A stretch of 64,000 nt of DNA, taken from NCBI GenBank assembly GCA_964619955.1, contig CAZUJF010000009.1:1-64000 (forward strand). Reading direction: 5' to 3'. A model generated the notes under the pieces. That model did no database searches and had not been told where the DNA came from. It saw only the letters and a program-made list of their open reading frames with translations. The position numbers and the translations under genes were made by a program. This document shows, one piece after another, positions 1 to 7,470 of this stretch (the first letter of the stretch is position 1; each line of letters starts with the position of its first letter). This DNA is from JACQFK01 sp964619955 (lineage in GTDB: Bacteria > Planctomycetota > MHYJ01 > JACPRB01).

Positions 1-371
1 ATGAGCAGCGCGGCGCCCACCGAGAGCGCGACCTGGAGCACCTCCTCGATCGTGAACTTGTGCCCGGACTTCAGGAGGGCGGCGAAGTCCTCCCCCTCGA
101 CGTACTCCATCGCGTAGAAGTGGTGCCCCTCGGCCTCGCCGGCCCCGAAGACCTGGACGACGTGGTTGTCCACCAGGCGGGCGAGCAGCGCTGCTTCGCG
201 ATGGAAGCGCTGCACGAACTCGGGATTCTCGGTGAGTTCCTTCTTGAGGATCTTGATGGCCGCGGGCCGGTCGAGGGAGGCCTGCCGGCCCTTGTAGACG
301 GCGCCCATGCCGCCCCGGCCCAGCAGGGAGCCGAAGTCGATTTCGAAGTCGCCCCAGTTCTTGACGGCCAT
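1..371 (-). CDS. Ser/Thr protein kinase, N-terminal part (cut by window edge)
   Basis: The first 123 codons of a Hanks-type Ser/Thr kinase are visible; the gene continues beyond the left edge. The start is ATG at 371. The glycine-rich loop GRGGMG lies at residues 18-23, the ATP-anchoring lysine is K40 in the AIK triplet, and the helix-C glutamate is E59 in HREA. The hinge reads MEYVEGED near residue 90. These elements support an active N-lobe, but the catalytic and DFG loops are outside the window. It lies downstream of the LPG-synthase-type gene in the same direction. It has its own TATAAT box (403-408), which overlaps the stop codon of that gene, so it can be transcribed separately. The substrate is unknown. 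Confidence 0.9.
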   Translation of the reverse strand, partial: MAVKNWGDFEIDFGSLLGRGGMGAVYKGRQASLDRPAAIKILKKELTENPEFVQRFHREAALLARLVDNHVVQVFGAGEAEGHHFYAMEYVEGEDFAALLKSGHKFTIEEVLQVALSVGAALL

Positions 372-403
372 GAGAAAAATTCCGCTCGTCGCCTGCGCGG
401 AGA

Positions 404-1423
404 TTATACCGGATCGGAGGGGCCTTGGGGATCCAAAGCGCGTTTCCGGGTGGCCCCCGCGCCGAACAGCAGCCCGCCCGGCAGGGAGACGAGGATGCTG
501 CTGAGCTTGTAGAGGATCGAGAGCGCCACGGCCCCGTCGGGGCTGACCCCCCCGAACGCCCCGAAGAGCTCCCGGTACACGGCCTCCTGGACCCCCCAGC
601 CTCCGACGGAGATCGGCAGGGCCGTGATGATGAAGATCACCGGCTCGAACACGAAGAACATCCAGAGCGCGGCGCCCTGCAGGCCCATCGCCCGCGCGAT
701 GCCGTAGATCGCCAGGATGGCCGTCCCCTGGGCGAGCACCGACAGGCCCGCCGCCGCCAGCACGAGCCGCTTGCGGTCCCAGGCGGCCCGGAAGACCACG
801 TCGAGATCCGCGACCACCTTCTGGAACGGCAGGCGCCGGAGCAGCCAGCGGAACGGAGGGCTGAAGTAGACCGCGTAGGCGAGCAGCATCCCCCCCGCCA
901 GGGCGTAGACCCCCCAGGCGAGGCGCCGGTCCGAGAGGCGGTCCAGGAAGGGGGTGATGCACAGCGCCCCCAGGAGGATCATCACGGCGAGCCCGATGAG
1001 ACGGTCGAGGATGACCGTTCCCGCGATGGTCGCCTTGCGGTCCTCCCCCGCGGAGGCCAGCAGCACCTTCGTCAGATCCCCGCCCATGGAGCCCGGCATG
1101 AAGTTGTTGAAGAACGCCCCCGCATACGTCACGAAGAAGATCCGCCGCAGCGGGAAGTCGAACCCGTGCCCGCGCAACAGCAGCCACCAGCGCAGCGCCA
1201 GCAGGAAGACGGGCAGCGAGAGGAAGAGCACCATGGCCGCGTACGGCGCCACCTCGGTGTTCTTCAGGAGCGTGAACAGACCGGGCCGCGCGACCTCCGC
1301 GATCCCGTTCACGGTCCTGACTTCGTCCTTGAAGGGGATGAGCCGCACCACCCAGACGACGGCCGCGAGGGTGACCAGGAACTGGATCGCGTTCAGCGTC
1401 CAGCGCCGCGCGTTACGGGACAC
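404..1423 (-). CDS. Lysylphosphatidylglycerol synthase TM region/flippase-like membrane protein (UPF0104)
   Basis: This 339-residue integral membrane protein has about eight hydrophobic segments and the hallmark NNFMPGSMGGD stretch at residues 106-116. That stretch is typical of the LPG_synthase_TM / AglD-like family (PF03706). Family members include the flippase half of MprF and proteins linked to lipid or glycan transfer. The soluble aminoacyltransferase half of MprF is absent, so lysyl transfer is unlikely and the substrate is unknown. The start overlaps the DUF366 gene upstream by 11 nt, which makes it the distal gene of the HEAT lipoprotein-DUF366-flippase operon. Confidence 0.85.
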   Translation of the reverse strand: MSRNARRWTLNAIQFLVTLAAVVWVVRLIPFKDEVRTVNGIAEVARPGLFTLLKNTEVAPYAAMVLFLSLPVFLLALRWWLLLRGHGFDFPLRRIFFVTYAGAFFNNFMPGSMGGDLTKVLLASAGEDRKATIAGTVILDRLIGLAVMILLGALCITPFLDRLSDRRLAWGVYALAGGMLLAYAVYFSPPFRWLLRRLPFQKVVADLDVVFRAAWDRKRLVLAAAGLSVLAQGTAILAIYGIARAMGLQGAALWMFFVFEPVIFIITALPISVGGWGVQEAVYRELFGAFGGVSPDGAVALSILYKLSSILVSLPGGLLFGAGATRKRALDPQGPSDPV

Positions 1424-1973
1424 CGCGCACCCGGGTCCGCGCGTCGAGGATGGAGGCGGCCTCCTCCCCCGTGCGGCCCAGCACCGCCTTGGCGAGCGTG
1501 CGGGCGTCGACGCCGAGATCCCTCAGCGCCCGCGTCTCCACGCCGACGTCCGTCGCGCGTTCCACGTTGATGCCGAAATGGATCTTCGACGAGACGGGGG
1601 TGAGCGTGGCGATCGAGATGGAGAGCTTGCCGGGGCCCAGGAAGAGATCGTCCCCCTCCCGCCGGATGCGCTTCCCGGGGGCCAGTTCCGACAGGGCGTC
1701 CTTGACCTGCACCGACAGCAGCCGCTGACGCAGCACCGCCTTCTCGAGATCCAGGTCGAAGTGCTCCTCGATGAAATGCAGCATCAGGGGGCTGGCGATG
1801 CGCGACTTCGCGCGCACGTCCTCCAGGTCCACGATGTTGTCCACGGGGATCTCGCAGCCGCCGATGAACGCCACGATGGAGTCCCCCTGGATGCCGAACT
1901 CCCGGTAGGCCCAGAGCGAGCGGATCTGCGTCCCGTCGTAGTCGAGCCGCGGCCGGAGCAGGAAGGTCTTCAT
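1413..1973 (-). CDS. DUF366 family protein
   Basis: This 186-residue protein matches the DUF366 family (PF04017) along its length. Diagnostic stretches are the N-terminal YDGTQIRSLWAY, GDSIVAFIGGCEIPVDNIVDLEDV in mid-protein, MLHFIEEHFDLDLE, RQRLL, and a C-terminal segment with GDDLF, KLSISIAT and SSKIHFGINV. No biochemical role is established for the family, which I associate mainly with archaea. It is soluble with no signal peptide. The ATG at 1973 overlaps the stop of the HEAT lipoprotein gene (ATGA), and the 3' end overlaps the flippase gene by 11 nt, so expression is probably translationally coupled. A longer open frame extends upstream but is only a shadow of the HEAT gene. Confidence 0.85.
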   Translation of the reverse strand: MKTFLLRPRLDYDGTQIRSLWAYREFGIQGDSIVAFIGGCEIPVDNIVDLEDVRAKSRIASPLMLHFIEEHFDLDLEKAVLRQRLLSVQVKDALSELAPGKRIRREGDDLFLGPGKLSISIATLTPVSSKIHFGINVERATDVGVETRALRDLGVDARTLAKAVLGRTGEEAASILDARTRVRGVP

Positions 1974-2539
1974 GGGGCGGCCGCCTTCCGCCATTCCTCG
2001 GTCCGGCGGCCCACGCCCTTCTTCTCCGTCAGCGTCTCCAGCGCCTCGTGGGCGCAGACGGAGACGCTCAGGTCCTTGTCCCCCACCGCCTCCACCAGGG
2101 GGGCGAGGATGACGGGGTCTTTCCCATACCGGACCAGGCCCTTGATCGCCGCCCGCCGCACGGAAGGCTCGGGGTCCTTCTTCAGGACGCCCGCGAGCAG
2201 CGCCGCGCCGTCGGGCTGCCGCAGCGTCGCGATCAGGCGGCAGGCGTAGTGCCGGACCATCGGATGTTTGTGCTGCAGGCCCGTCGCGGCGTGCTGGAGG
2301 AAGGCCGGATCTCCGATCGACTCGAGGACCTCGAGCACCCCCACGACCACGAGGTAATGCGGGTCGTTCAGCAGGCCCACGAGGTCCGCCATCCCCGCGG
2401 CGTCGGGCCGCGTCCCGAGCTGTTCCGCGACGCCCAGGTAGCGCTCGTAGGCGTCCGTGCTTTTGGGGTTGGCCTCGGGACCGCCGCAGGCGGCGGCCGC
2501 CGCGAGCAGCAGGAACGGAAGCGCCCGGAAGGAGCACAT
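1970..2539 (-). CDS. HEAT-repeat lipoprotein
   Basis: This 189-residue secreted protein begins with a hydrophobic signal ending in an Ala-rich lipobox-like AAAC, with Cys at residue 18, so it is probably a lipoprotein. The remainder is built of HEAT-like helical repeats, for example VVVGVLEVLESIGDPAFL, PMVRHYACRLIATL and PSVRRAAIKGLVRYG, a scaffold normally used for protein binding. ATG 2539 is preferred over the upstream ATG at 2551 because the latter overlaps the TATAAT box (2550-2555); from 2539 the spacing is 10 nt, a near-leaderless transcript. It is first in the operon with DUF366 and the flippase-like gene. Confidence 0.75.
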   Translation of the reverse strand: MCSFRALPFLLLAAAAACGGPEANPKSTDAYERYLGVAEQLGTRPDAAGMADLVGLLNDPHYLVVVGVLEVLESIGDPAFLQHAATGLQHKHPMVRHYACRLIATLRQPDGAALLAGVLKKDPEPSVRRAAIKGLVRYGKDPVILAPLVEAVGDKDLSVSVCAHEALETLTEKKGVGRRTEEWRKAAAP

Positions 2540-2549
2540 GGCGCGGCCC

Positions 2550-2577
2550 ATTATAGGGACGCCGGACCTGAAAGCAA
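2550..2577 (-). promoter_or_regulatory. Promoter of the HEAT lipoprotein operon
   Basis: On the minus strand a TTGCTT -35 (2572-2577) is separated by 16 nt from a perfect TATAAT -10 (2550-2555), with ATG 2539 ten nt further on. No Shine-Dalgarno sequence fits between, which suggests leaderless or near-leaderless translation. Confidence 0.7.
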
Positions 2578-2585
2578 CGCGGCCG

Positions 2586-3527
2586 TCAGCTCTTCACGAC
2601 CCACTGGCGCACCGCCTCGGCGACGGCCTCCGCCAGCTCGCGCAGCTTCGCGGGTTTCTTGAGCTCCCGCTCCGCCTGCGGATTCGAGACGAACTCCAGC
2701 TCCACCAGGGCGGCCGGGCAGGTCGTCCCCTTCAGCACCCGCAGATTGTGCTCGTCCTTGATCCCGCGGTTCTCGCTGTCCCAGACCTGCCCCAGCTCCC
2801 CGAGCAGCAGCTGCGCCAGCTCCCGGCTCCGGCGGTCGCGCGCGCCCTGGGCCCGCGGCACCCAGACCTCGAAGCCGCGCGGTCCCGCGTTCGCCACGTA
2901 GTTCGTGTGGATCGAGATGAAGAGATCCGCCCCCGAGCGGTTGACGATGTTCACGCGCGCGTTCAGGTCGTCGTCGACGTCCTTGTCGAAATGCCGGTCG
3001 CTGGTCCGCGTCATCACCACCTTCGCGCCCCAGCCCTCGAGGATCTCCCTCAATTCCATGGAGACGTCGAGGTTGATGTCCTTTTCCATCAGCACCCGGC
3101 CCTTGCCGCCGGTGTGCATGCCGCCGTGGCCCGGATCGATCGCCACCACCGTGCCCGCCAGACGCGCGTTGGGCCGGCGGGACGGTGACGCGGGGGCGGA
3201 CGGCGGCAGCGGTCCGTCGGGCTTCACGGGCGGGGCGGCGACGACGGGCGCGGGCCCGCGGGGGGGCGCCCCCTCCAGGTGCCGGAGCAGTTCGGCGGGA
3301 AGCCGCGTGCGGCCTCCCTCCACCGACACCGGGATCGCCAGGGGATAAGGCGCGTTGTTCAGGAGGTAGGTCTTCAGGCCCGGCGCGAAGGCGAGCGTCT
3401 TGGCCCCCGCGCGGAGCGTGTGACGCCCCGTGACGGCGTCGCAGGACCAGTTCAGGTCCAGACGGCGGGACAGCTCCTCCAGATCGCCCGACTGCGCGAG
3501 CAGCAACGAAAGCGCGAATGCAACCAC
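2586..3527 (-). CDS. N-acetylmuramoyl-L-alanine amidase (Amidase_3), secreted
   Basis: This 313-residue zinc amidase cleaves the bond between MurNAc and the stem peptide of peptidoglycan. A short hydrophobic leader (residues 1-12) is followed by a segment resembling a copper-amine-oxidase N-like domain (about 25-85), a Pro/Ala linker (about 86-122), and an Amidase_3 catalytic domain from about 125 to the end. Zinc ligands are H134 in DPGHGG, E148 in MEKD and H207 in SIHTN; the catalytic glutamate is E276 in LVELEF. The start is GTG at 3527, preceded by a G-rich stretch. It lies 43 nt downstream of the secreted gene at 3570-4766, probably in one operon. Confidence 0.93.
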   Translation of the reverse strand: MVAFALSLLLAQSGDLEELSRRLDLNWSCDAVTGRHTLRAGAKTLAFAPGLKTYLLNNAPYPLAIPVSVEGGRTRLPAELLRHLEGAPPRGPAPVVAAPPVKPDGPLPPSAPASPSRRPNARLAGTVVAIDPGHGGMHTGGKGRVLMEKDINLDVSMELREILEGWGAKVVMTRTSDRHFDKDVDDDLNARVNIVNRSGADLFISIHTNYVANAGPRGFEVWVPRAQGARDRRSRELAQLLLGELGQVWDSENRGIKDEHNLRVLKGTTCPAALVELEFVSNPQAERELKKPAKLRELAEAVAEAVRQWVVKS

Positions 3528-3569
3528 GACGCCCCCCTCTCTCTCTCCAGGCGGCCCCGCGGCCGCGAA

Positions 3570-4766
3570 TTACTTGAGCGCTTCTTCCTTGGATACCGCG
3601 CGGATCGAGAACAGCTCCTTCGGTCCGCCCAGCTTCAGCATCGCCCCGTCCGGGCTCAGGTAGTACAGCAGATGTTTCTTCCGGTCCACCCGGCTCTGCA
3701 GCAGCACGCAGTCCCGGATCTTCCCGTCGATCTCCAGCCGCTCGCCGTCGCCCAGTTCCACGAATTCCGGCTGGGGCTCCTCGGAGAACGCGGAGAGCAC
3801 CTTCAGCAGGTACTGCCCCTTGCCCGCGAAGACCAGGGAGGGGCGCACGAACTCCACGACGTCGGAGAGCAGCACGCCCTCCTCGACTTTGAAGGTTTTT
3901 TCCTCCTTGACGCCGTTCATGTCCCGGACGGCCTTGGCCTCGCCGTTCTGCAGGCTGATCGAGGAGCGGAACTGCCAGCGCTCCTTGCCGTTCTCCTTGG
4001 TCTGCTCGGTGTCGGCCTTCTGGAGGCGCGCGTCGGGCGAGAAGCTTCCCCGGACCAGGGTCTGGTCCTTCTGGCCTTCCCCGAAATCGTTCTTCACGTC
4101 GGCTTCGAAGGCGTACAAGCCCTCCGACTCCGTCAGCTTCACCCGCATGTGGCCGACCTTCTTCTGGCCGAGGGAGACCGCGTACCAGCGCTCCCCCGTC
4201 AGTTCCTTCCGCAGCTTGCACTCCTTCAGCCATCCCCGGAGGCGCTCGTCCGCCGCGCGCTCCTCGGACGTGTACGGCGTCGGCACGATCTCGAAGCTGG
4301 CGATCGCCTTCTCGATCAGCGGCTGGACCTGGGCCGCCTCGGCCTCCGGCATGGAGGCGTCCAGCAGGTAATACTCGAGATTGCTCCGGAGGATGACGGT
4401 CTTGAGGTGGCGCGTGTCCTCGTGCTGGAACACGAGCCGGAAGCCCGGGCGCCCGGCGAGGATCAGATCCTTTTCCTCGAGGACCTTGGAGCCCTTGTAC
4501 TTGTCGGTGACGTATTCCCGGGCCTGCCTCTTCCAGCTTTCGACGGGCGTCGGATTCCCGCTGCTCAGATGCGAAACGATGAACTCGGCGGGATGCTTCT
4601 TGTCGCCGGGCTGGGTGTAGCGGACGAGCACCGGTCCGGACCCCACCCGGCGCCCCCAGCCTGCGGGGGCCCGGAACGCCAGCTCATGCTCCTGGCTGGT
4701 CGTGCGCGGAGCGAGATCCTGCTGGCAGAGTATGAGAAGGAAGCAACCCCCGGCTCTCCAAAGCAT
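3570..4766 (-). CDS. Secreted protein of unknown function
   Basis: This 398-residue protein starts with a signal peptide (residues 1 to about 18, MLWRAGGCFLLILCQQ). The remainder is rich in beta-strand-like polar segments with no motif I can name. The first 140 residues have the feel of a PsbP/DcrB-type domain (APAGW near the N terminus, then PGFRLVFQ and a segment ending in IASFEIV). The ATG at 4766 is chosen over an in-frame ATG at 4862: a consensus promoter (TTGACA-16-CATACT, 4778-4805) ends 11 nt before it, and the signal peptide then falls at the N terminus. It precedes the murein amidase gene, so a cell-envelope role is plausible but unproven. Confidence 0.65.
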   Translation of the reverse strand: MLWRAGGCFLLILCQQDLAPRTTSQEHELAFRAPAGWGRRVGSGPVLVRYTQPGDKKHPAEFIVSHLSSGNPTPVESWKRQAREYVTDKYKGSKVLEEKDLILAGRPGFRLVFQHEDTRHLKTVILRSNLEYYLLDASMPEAEAAQVQPLIEKAIASFEIVPTPYTSEERAADERLRGWLKECKLRKELTGERWYAVSLGQKKVGHMRVKLTESEGLYAFEADVKNDFGEGQKDQTLVRGSFSPDARLQKADTEQTKENGKERWQFRSSISLQNGEAKAVRDMNGVKEEKTFKVEEGVLLSDVVEFVRPSLVFAGKGQYLLKVLSAFSEEPQPEFVELGDGERLEIDGKIRDCVLLQSRVDRKKHLLYYLSPDGAMLKLGGPKELFSIRAVSKEEALK

Positions 4767-4777
4767 AAGTACCCATA

Positions 4778-4805
4778 AGTATGACGCGTGATCGCCCAAT
4801 GTCAA
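4778..4805 (-). promoter_or_regulatory. Promoter with consensus -35
   Basis: On the minus strand a perfect TTGACA (4800-4805), a 16-nt spacer and CATACT (4778-4783) lie 11 nt before ATG 4766. No ribosome-binding site is visible. The promoter also fixes the start of the downstream secreted protein. Confidence 0.65.
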
Positions 4806-4888
4806 GCCGCTCCGCCCGGACTGCATCCCCTTTCCCTTGCATTTCCGGGCCCAAAACTCCACTTTATGGGCGCTCGGGGGGACTTCAC

Positions 4889-5380
4889 ATGGGCATCAGG
4901 GTCATTCTGGCCGCGATTCTGGGAGTATCCGTGACCGCCTTCGCGCAGGACAAGGGCGCCCCGGCGCCGGACTTCGCCGTCAAGAACCAGGACGGAAAGG
5001 AGATCCGGCTCTCCGCCTTCAAGGGAAGCAAGGCCGTCCTTCTCTCGATATACCCGAAGGACGACACGGGGGGCTGAACGCGCCAGGCCTGCGCGCTGCG
5101 GGACAGCGTGGACAAGTTCAAGGCGAAGGACGTGGTCATCCTCGGCGTCTCCCGGGACGACGCCGAATCCCACAAGAAGTGGATCGAGAAGATCAAGCTC
5201 CCCTACGACCTCCTGGCGGACACCGAGGGGACGTTGCACAAGGCCTACGGCTTCGAGGCGAAAGGCCGCGCGTTCTTCCTGATCGACAAGACCGGCACCC
5301 TGGTCCACGTGAACAAGAAGTACGACCTGAAGGAGGAGTCCTGGAAGGAGCTCCTCAAGGCCGTCGAAGACCTGAAGTAG
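4889..5380 (+). CDS. Exported peroxiredoxin (BCP/PrxQ type) with in-frame TGA at the peroxidatic position: candidate selenoprotein
   Basis: Reading TGA 5075-5077 as selenocysteine gives a 163-residue thiol (selenol) peroxidase that reduces hydroperoxides. Residues 1-20 are a signal peptide with likely cleavage after AFA, so the enzyme is exported. The active site reads YPKDDTGG-U63-TRQAC68, matching the PrxQ/BCP pattern YPKDDTPGCT...C, with a resolving Cys five residues after the peroxidatic position. Downstream are the usual thioredoxin-fold segments VVILGVSRDDAESHKKW and LPYDLLADTEGTLHKAYG, then an FFLIDKTGTL strand. The start is ATG 4889 with a GGGGGGA ribosome-binding site. The frame stays open for 100 codons after the TGA, and a SECIS-like hairpin follows directly (5092-5110). 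Other genes here end in TGA, so a changed genetic code is unlikely. The alternative is a recent TGC-to-TGA nonsense mutation or an assembly error. Confidence 0.8.
5092..5110 (+). promoter_or_regulatory. Candidate bacterial SECIS hairpin
   Basis: Immediately downstream of the in-frame TGA, 5092-5098 pairs with 5104-5110 (seven pairs, one G-U), leaving the pentaloop CGGGA (5099-5103). The apical loop begins 21 nt after the TGA and has G at its second position. This agrees with the general bacterial SECIS layout as I know it (loop about 16-37 nt after UGA, G in the first two loop positions). It lies inside the coding sequence, as bacterial SECIS elements do. In GC-rich DNA such hairpins also arise by chance. 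Confidence 0.5.
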
Positions 5381-5443
5381 GATCTCCTCCCGGCTGTTTT
5401 CCTGCGACCGGCGGGGCGGGCCGATCGTGGAGCGTGTTTCGTT

Positions 5444-6781
5444 ATGCTGTCTGAAGTCGAACGGCGCCTGGCCCGCCTCAGCGTGGCCCGCCGCGTGCTG
5501 ACCGAGAACCAGCTCGCCTCCTGCCTCCGGCGCCGCAAGGATTCCGGCCTCCCGCTCGAGCGCGTGCTCGAGGACGCCGGCCTGCTCACCGCGGAGGAGA
5601 TCGAGGAACTCGTCCGCCTCAGCCGCGAACTCCCCGCCCGGCCCCCGCTTTTCGCGGAGCTCGCGCGCGAGGAGGGGCTGGCCGGCCCGGGCGACATCGA
5701 GGACGCCCTCGCGCTGAAGGCCCGGCTCGCGGCCCGGAACATCCACCGCCCCATCGGGGAGATCCTGGTCGACCGCCGGGTGCTCACCCCCGGACAGGTC
5801 GACGACCTGCTCGCCCGGCAGGGCAAGACCGTCCGGCGCTGCGCCGTCTGCGGCTACCGCTTCAACGCCGTGAACGCGCGCAGCCTCCCCTGCCCCGAAT
5901 GCGGCATCGAGTCCAGCGGCACGACGCCCCCCGGAGGGACGCCGCCCTACGTCATCGCGGAGGAACTGGGACGCGGGCCGCACGGCGTCGTTTTCCGCGC
6001 CCTGCCCGCCGAGGGCGGGCCTGAAGTCGCCTTCAAGCGCCTGCACGCCCCGCGGCGGCCCGACGCCGCCCTGCTCCGGGTGCCGGACTTCTCGCACCCG
6101 AACGTCGCGGGCGTCTTCGCCGTCGGCACCTACGAGAAGTCCGCCTGGATCGCCTCGGAACTCGTGCACGGCGTCCCGCTGCTGGACCACGTCCTGGGTT
6201 CGGTCCGGCTTCCCGCCGAGGAGGCCATCCTCATCCTGAAACAGATCGCCGCCGTGCTGGCCGCCGCGCACGCCCGGGGCATCGTCCACGGGGGCCTTCG
6301 CGCGCAGAACGTCTTCGTCACCGAGACCCGGGAGATCAAGGTGACGGATTTCGCCGTCGCCGGGCCGGGGGCCGCCCCGCCCGAACTGCTGCCGTGGTGG
6401 GCGCCGGAACGCGGGAACCGCCCGCTCGCCCCCGCCGCCGACCTCTATGCCTGCGGCGTGCTCGGCTATTTCATGCTCTCCGGCCGCCTTCCTTTCGAGG
6501 GCACGTCCCCGGAGGAGATCCGGCACCTTCAGCTCACCCGGCGCGTCCCGCTGCTCGCCGCGCTGGTGCCCGATCTGCCGCCCGGCGCCGACTCCGTCCT
6601 CCAGAAACTGATCCACCGGGACCCCGCCCTTCGCTACCGCGACGCCGCGGCGCTGCTCCGGGACCTCGACCTCCTGGAAAACGGCCAGCCCCCGATGGCG
6701 ATGAAGGAACTCCTTCCCGCCCCCGCGCGGCCCCCGGAACCCCCGCCGAAGCGCCCCCGCCTCCGGCCCCGCCGCCGCTGA
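5444..6781 (+). CDS. MshEN-like/zinc-ribbon pseudokinase
   Basis: This 445-residue protein has two helical MshEN/GspE-N-like units at about residues 10-60 and 85-125, a Cys4 zinc ribbon (CAVCG ... CPECG, about 130-150), then a Ser/Thr-kinase fold from about 168 to 420. The glycine loop is GRGPHG and the ATP lysine is K197 (AFK). The catalytic loop, however, reads HGGLR (282-286) instead of HRDLK, so the catalytic Asp is missing, and DFG is replaced by DFA (302-304). The APE motif (WWAPERG) is kept. It is therefore probably a pseudokinase with a binding or scaffolding role. It has the same architecture as the active-looking kinase at 29123. It precedes a STAS-receiver protein by 45 nt. Its basic Pro-rich tail is unusual. 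Confidence 0.8.
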   Translation: MLSEVERRLARLSVARRVLTENQLASCLRRRKDSGLPLERVLEDAGLLTAEEIEELVRLSRELPARPPLFAELAREEGLAGPGDIEDALALKARLAARNIHRPIGEILVDRRVLTPGQVDDLLARQGKTVRRCAVCGYRFNAVNARSLPCPECGIESSGTTPPGGTPPYVIAEELGRGPHGVVFRALPAEGGPEVAFKRLHAPRRPDAALLRVPDFSHPNVAGVFAVGTYEKSAWIASELVHGVPLLDHVLGSVRLPAEEAILILKQIAAVLAAAHARGIVHGGLRAQNVFVTETREIKVTDFAVAGPGAAPPELLPWWAPERGNRPLAPAADLYACGVLGYFMLSGRLPFEGTSPEEIRHLQLTRRVPLLAALVPDLPPGADSVLQKLIHRDPALRYRDAAALLRDLDLLENGQPPMAMKELLPAPARPPEPPPKRPRLRPRRR

Positions 6782-6826
6782 GTTTCTCTTCTGTTGAATT
6801 CGCCGCGGCCGGGGTATCATCCTTTC

Positions 6827-7465
6827 ATGCACCGGCGCATCAAACTCGACTGCAGGGGCCTCACCGCCCGGGAGGTTTTGAAGCATCTCTCGGAGGAAGT
6901 TGGCGAATCTTCAAACCGCGCCCGGGTGGTGCTCCACGTGGAGCATGCGCGCCAGATCAACGACTCGATGAGCCGGCTCCTCCACCAGATCCTGCTCTAC
7001 TTCCACGAGAAGGAGATCAAGGCCTCCATCGTCGATCCCACCGGCTGCACCCAGACGCTCTACGAGGTGCTCGGCGGCAGCGTCCACGTGGAGGTCTGCG
7101 GCTCCGAAAAGGACGTCGCCCGCCCCCTCGAGATCCTCGTGGTCGAGGACACCCCGGACAGCCTCGAATTCCTCACGACCCTGCTCGAGAGCGCCGGCCA
7201 CGCGGTCGTCCCCGCCCGCTCCGCGCACGAGGCCATCGCGCTCTGCGCGTCCCGGACTTTCGACGTGATCCTCCTGGACCTGGTCCTTCCGGACATGGAC
7301 GGCGTGAGCGTCGCCCGCGCCCTGCGGACCACCGGCATCCCCATGATCGCCATGTCCGCCTATCTCGACCGCTGGGAGGACGCCGACTACCGCAGCGCCG
7401 GCTTCCGCGCCCGCCTCCGCAAGCCGTTCAAGACCCTTGAACTGCTCGCCGCGATCAAGAACTAG
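6827..7465 (+). CDS. STAS-like domain fused to a response-regulator receiver
   Basis: This 212-residue protein has an N-terminal half (about 1-95) that resembles a STAS/anti-anti-sigma fold, with the pattern VVLHVEHARQINDSMSRLL followed by KEIKASIVDPTG. A canonical receiver domain follows from about 102: acidic pair E107/D108, phosphoacceptor D151 in ILLDLVLPDMDG, Ser in IAMSAY, and K199 in LRKPF. There is no output domain, so it probably works by protein-protein interaction, perhaps tying phosphorelay input to a partner-switching circuit. ATG 6827 is preferred to ATG 6794 because the STAS-like region begins there. It ends 5 nt before the next gene, so co-transcription with the ABC cassette is likely. 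Confidence 0.72.
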   Translation: MHRRIKLDCRGLTAREVLKHLSEEVGESSNRARVVLHVEHARQINDSMSRLLHQILLYFHEKEIKASIVDPTGCTQTLYEVLGGSVHVEVCGSEKDVARPLEILVVEDTPDSLEFLTTLLESAGHAVVPARSAHEAIALCASRTFDVILLDLVLPDMDGVSVARALRTTGIPMIAMSAYLDRWEDADYRSAGFRARLRKPFKTLELLAAIKN

Positions 7466-7470
7466 AACCC

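Noticed and set aside
60..512. Plus-strand open frame at the left edge
   Set aside because: It is the shadow of the truncated kinase gene on the minus strand, which has clear kinase motifs.
4889..5077. Short exported peptide ending at TGA 5077
   Set aside because: The sequence after the TGA continues the peroxiredoxin family without change, so a 62-residue stand-alone peptide is not the natural reading.
4889..5380. Reassignment of TGA to Trp or Gly in this organism
   Set aside because: Many genes here end in TGA (e.g. 6781, 9318, 10241) and the family residue at this site is Cys, so a recoded standard codon is not supported.
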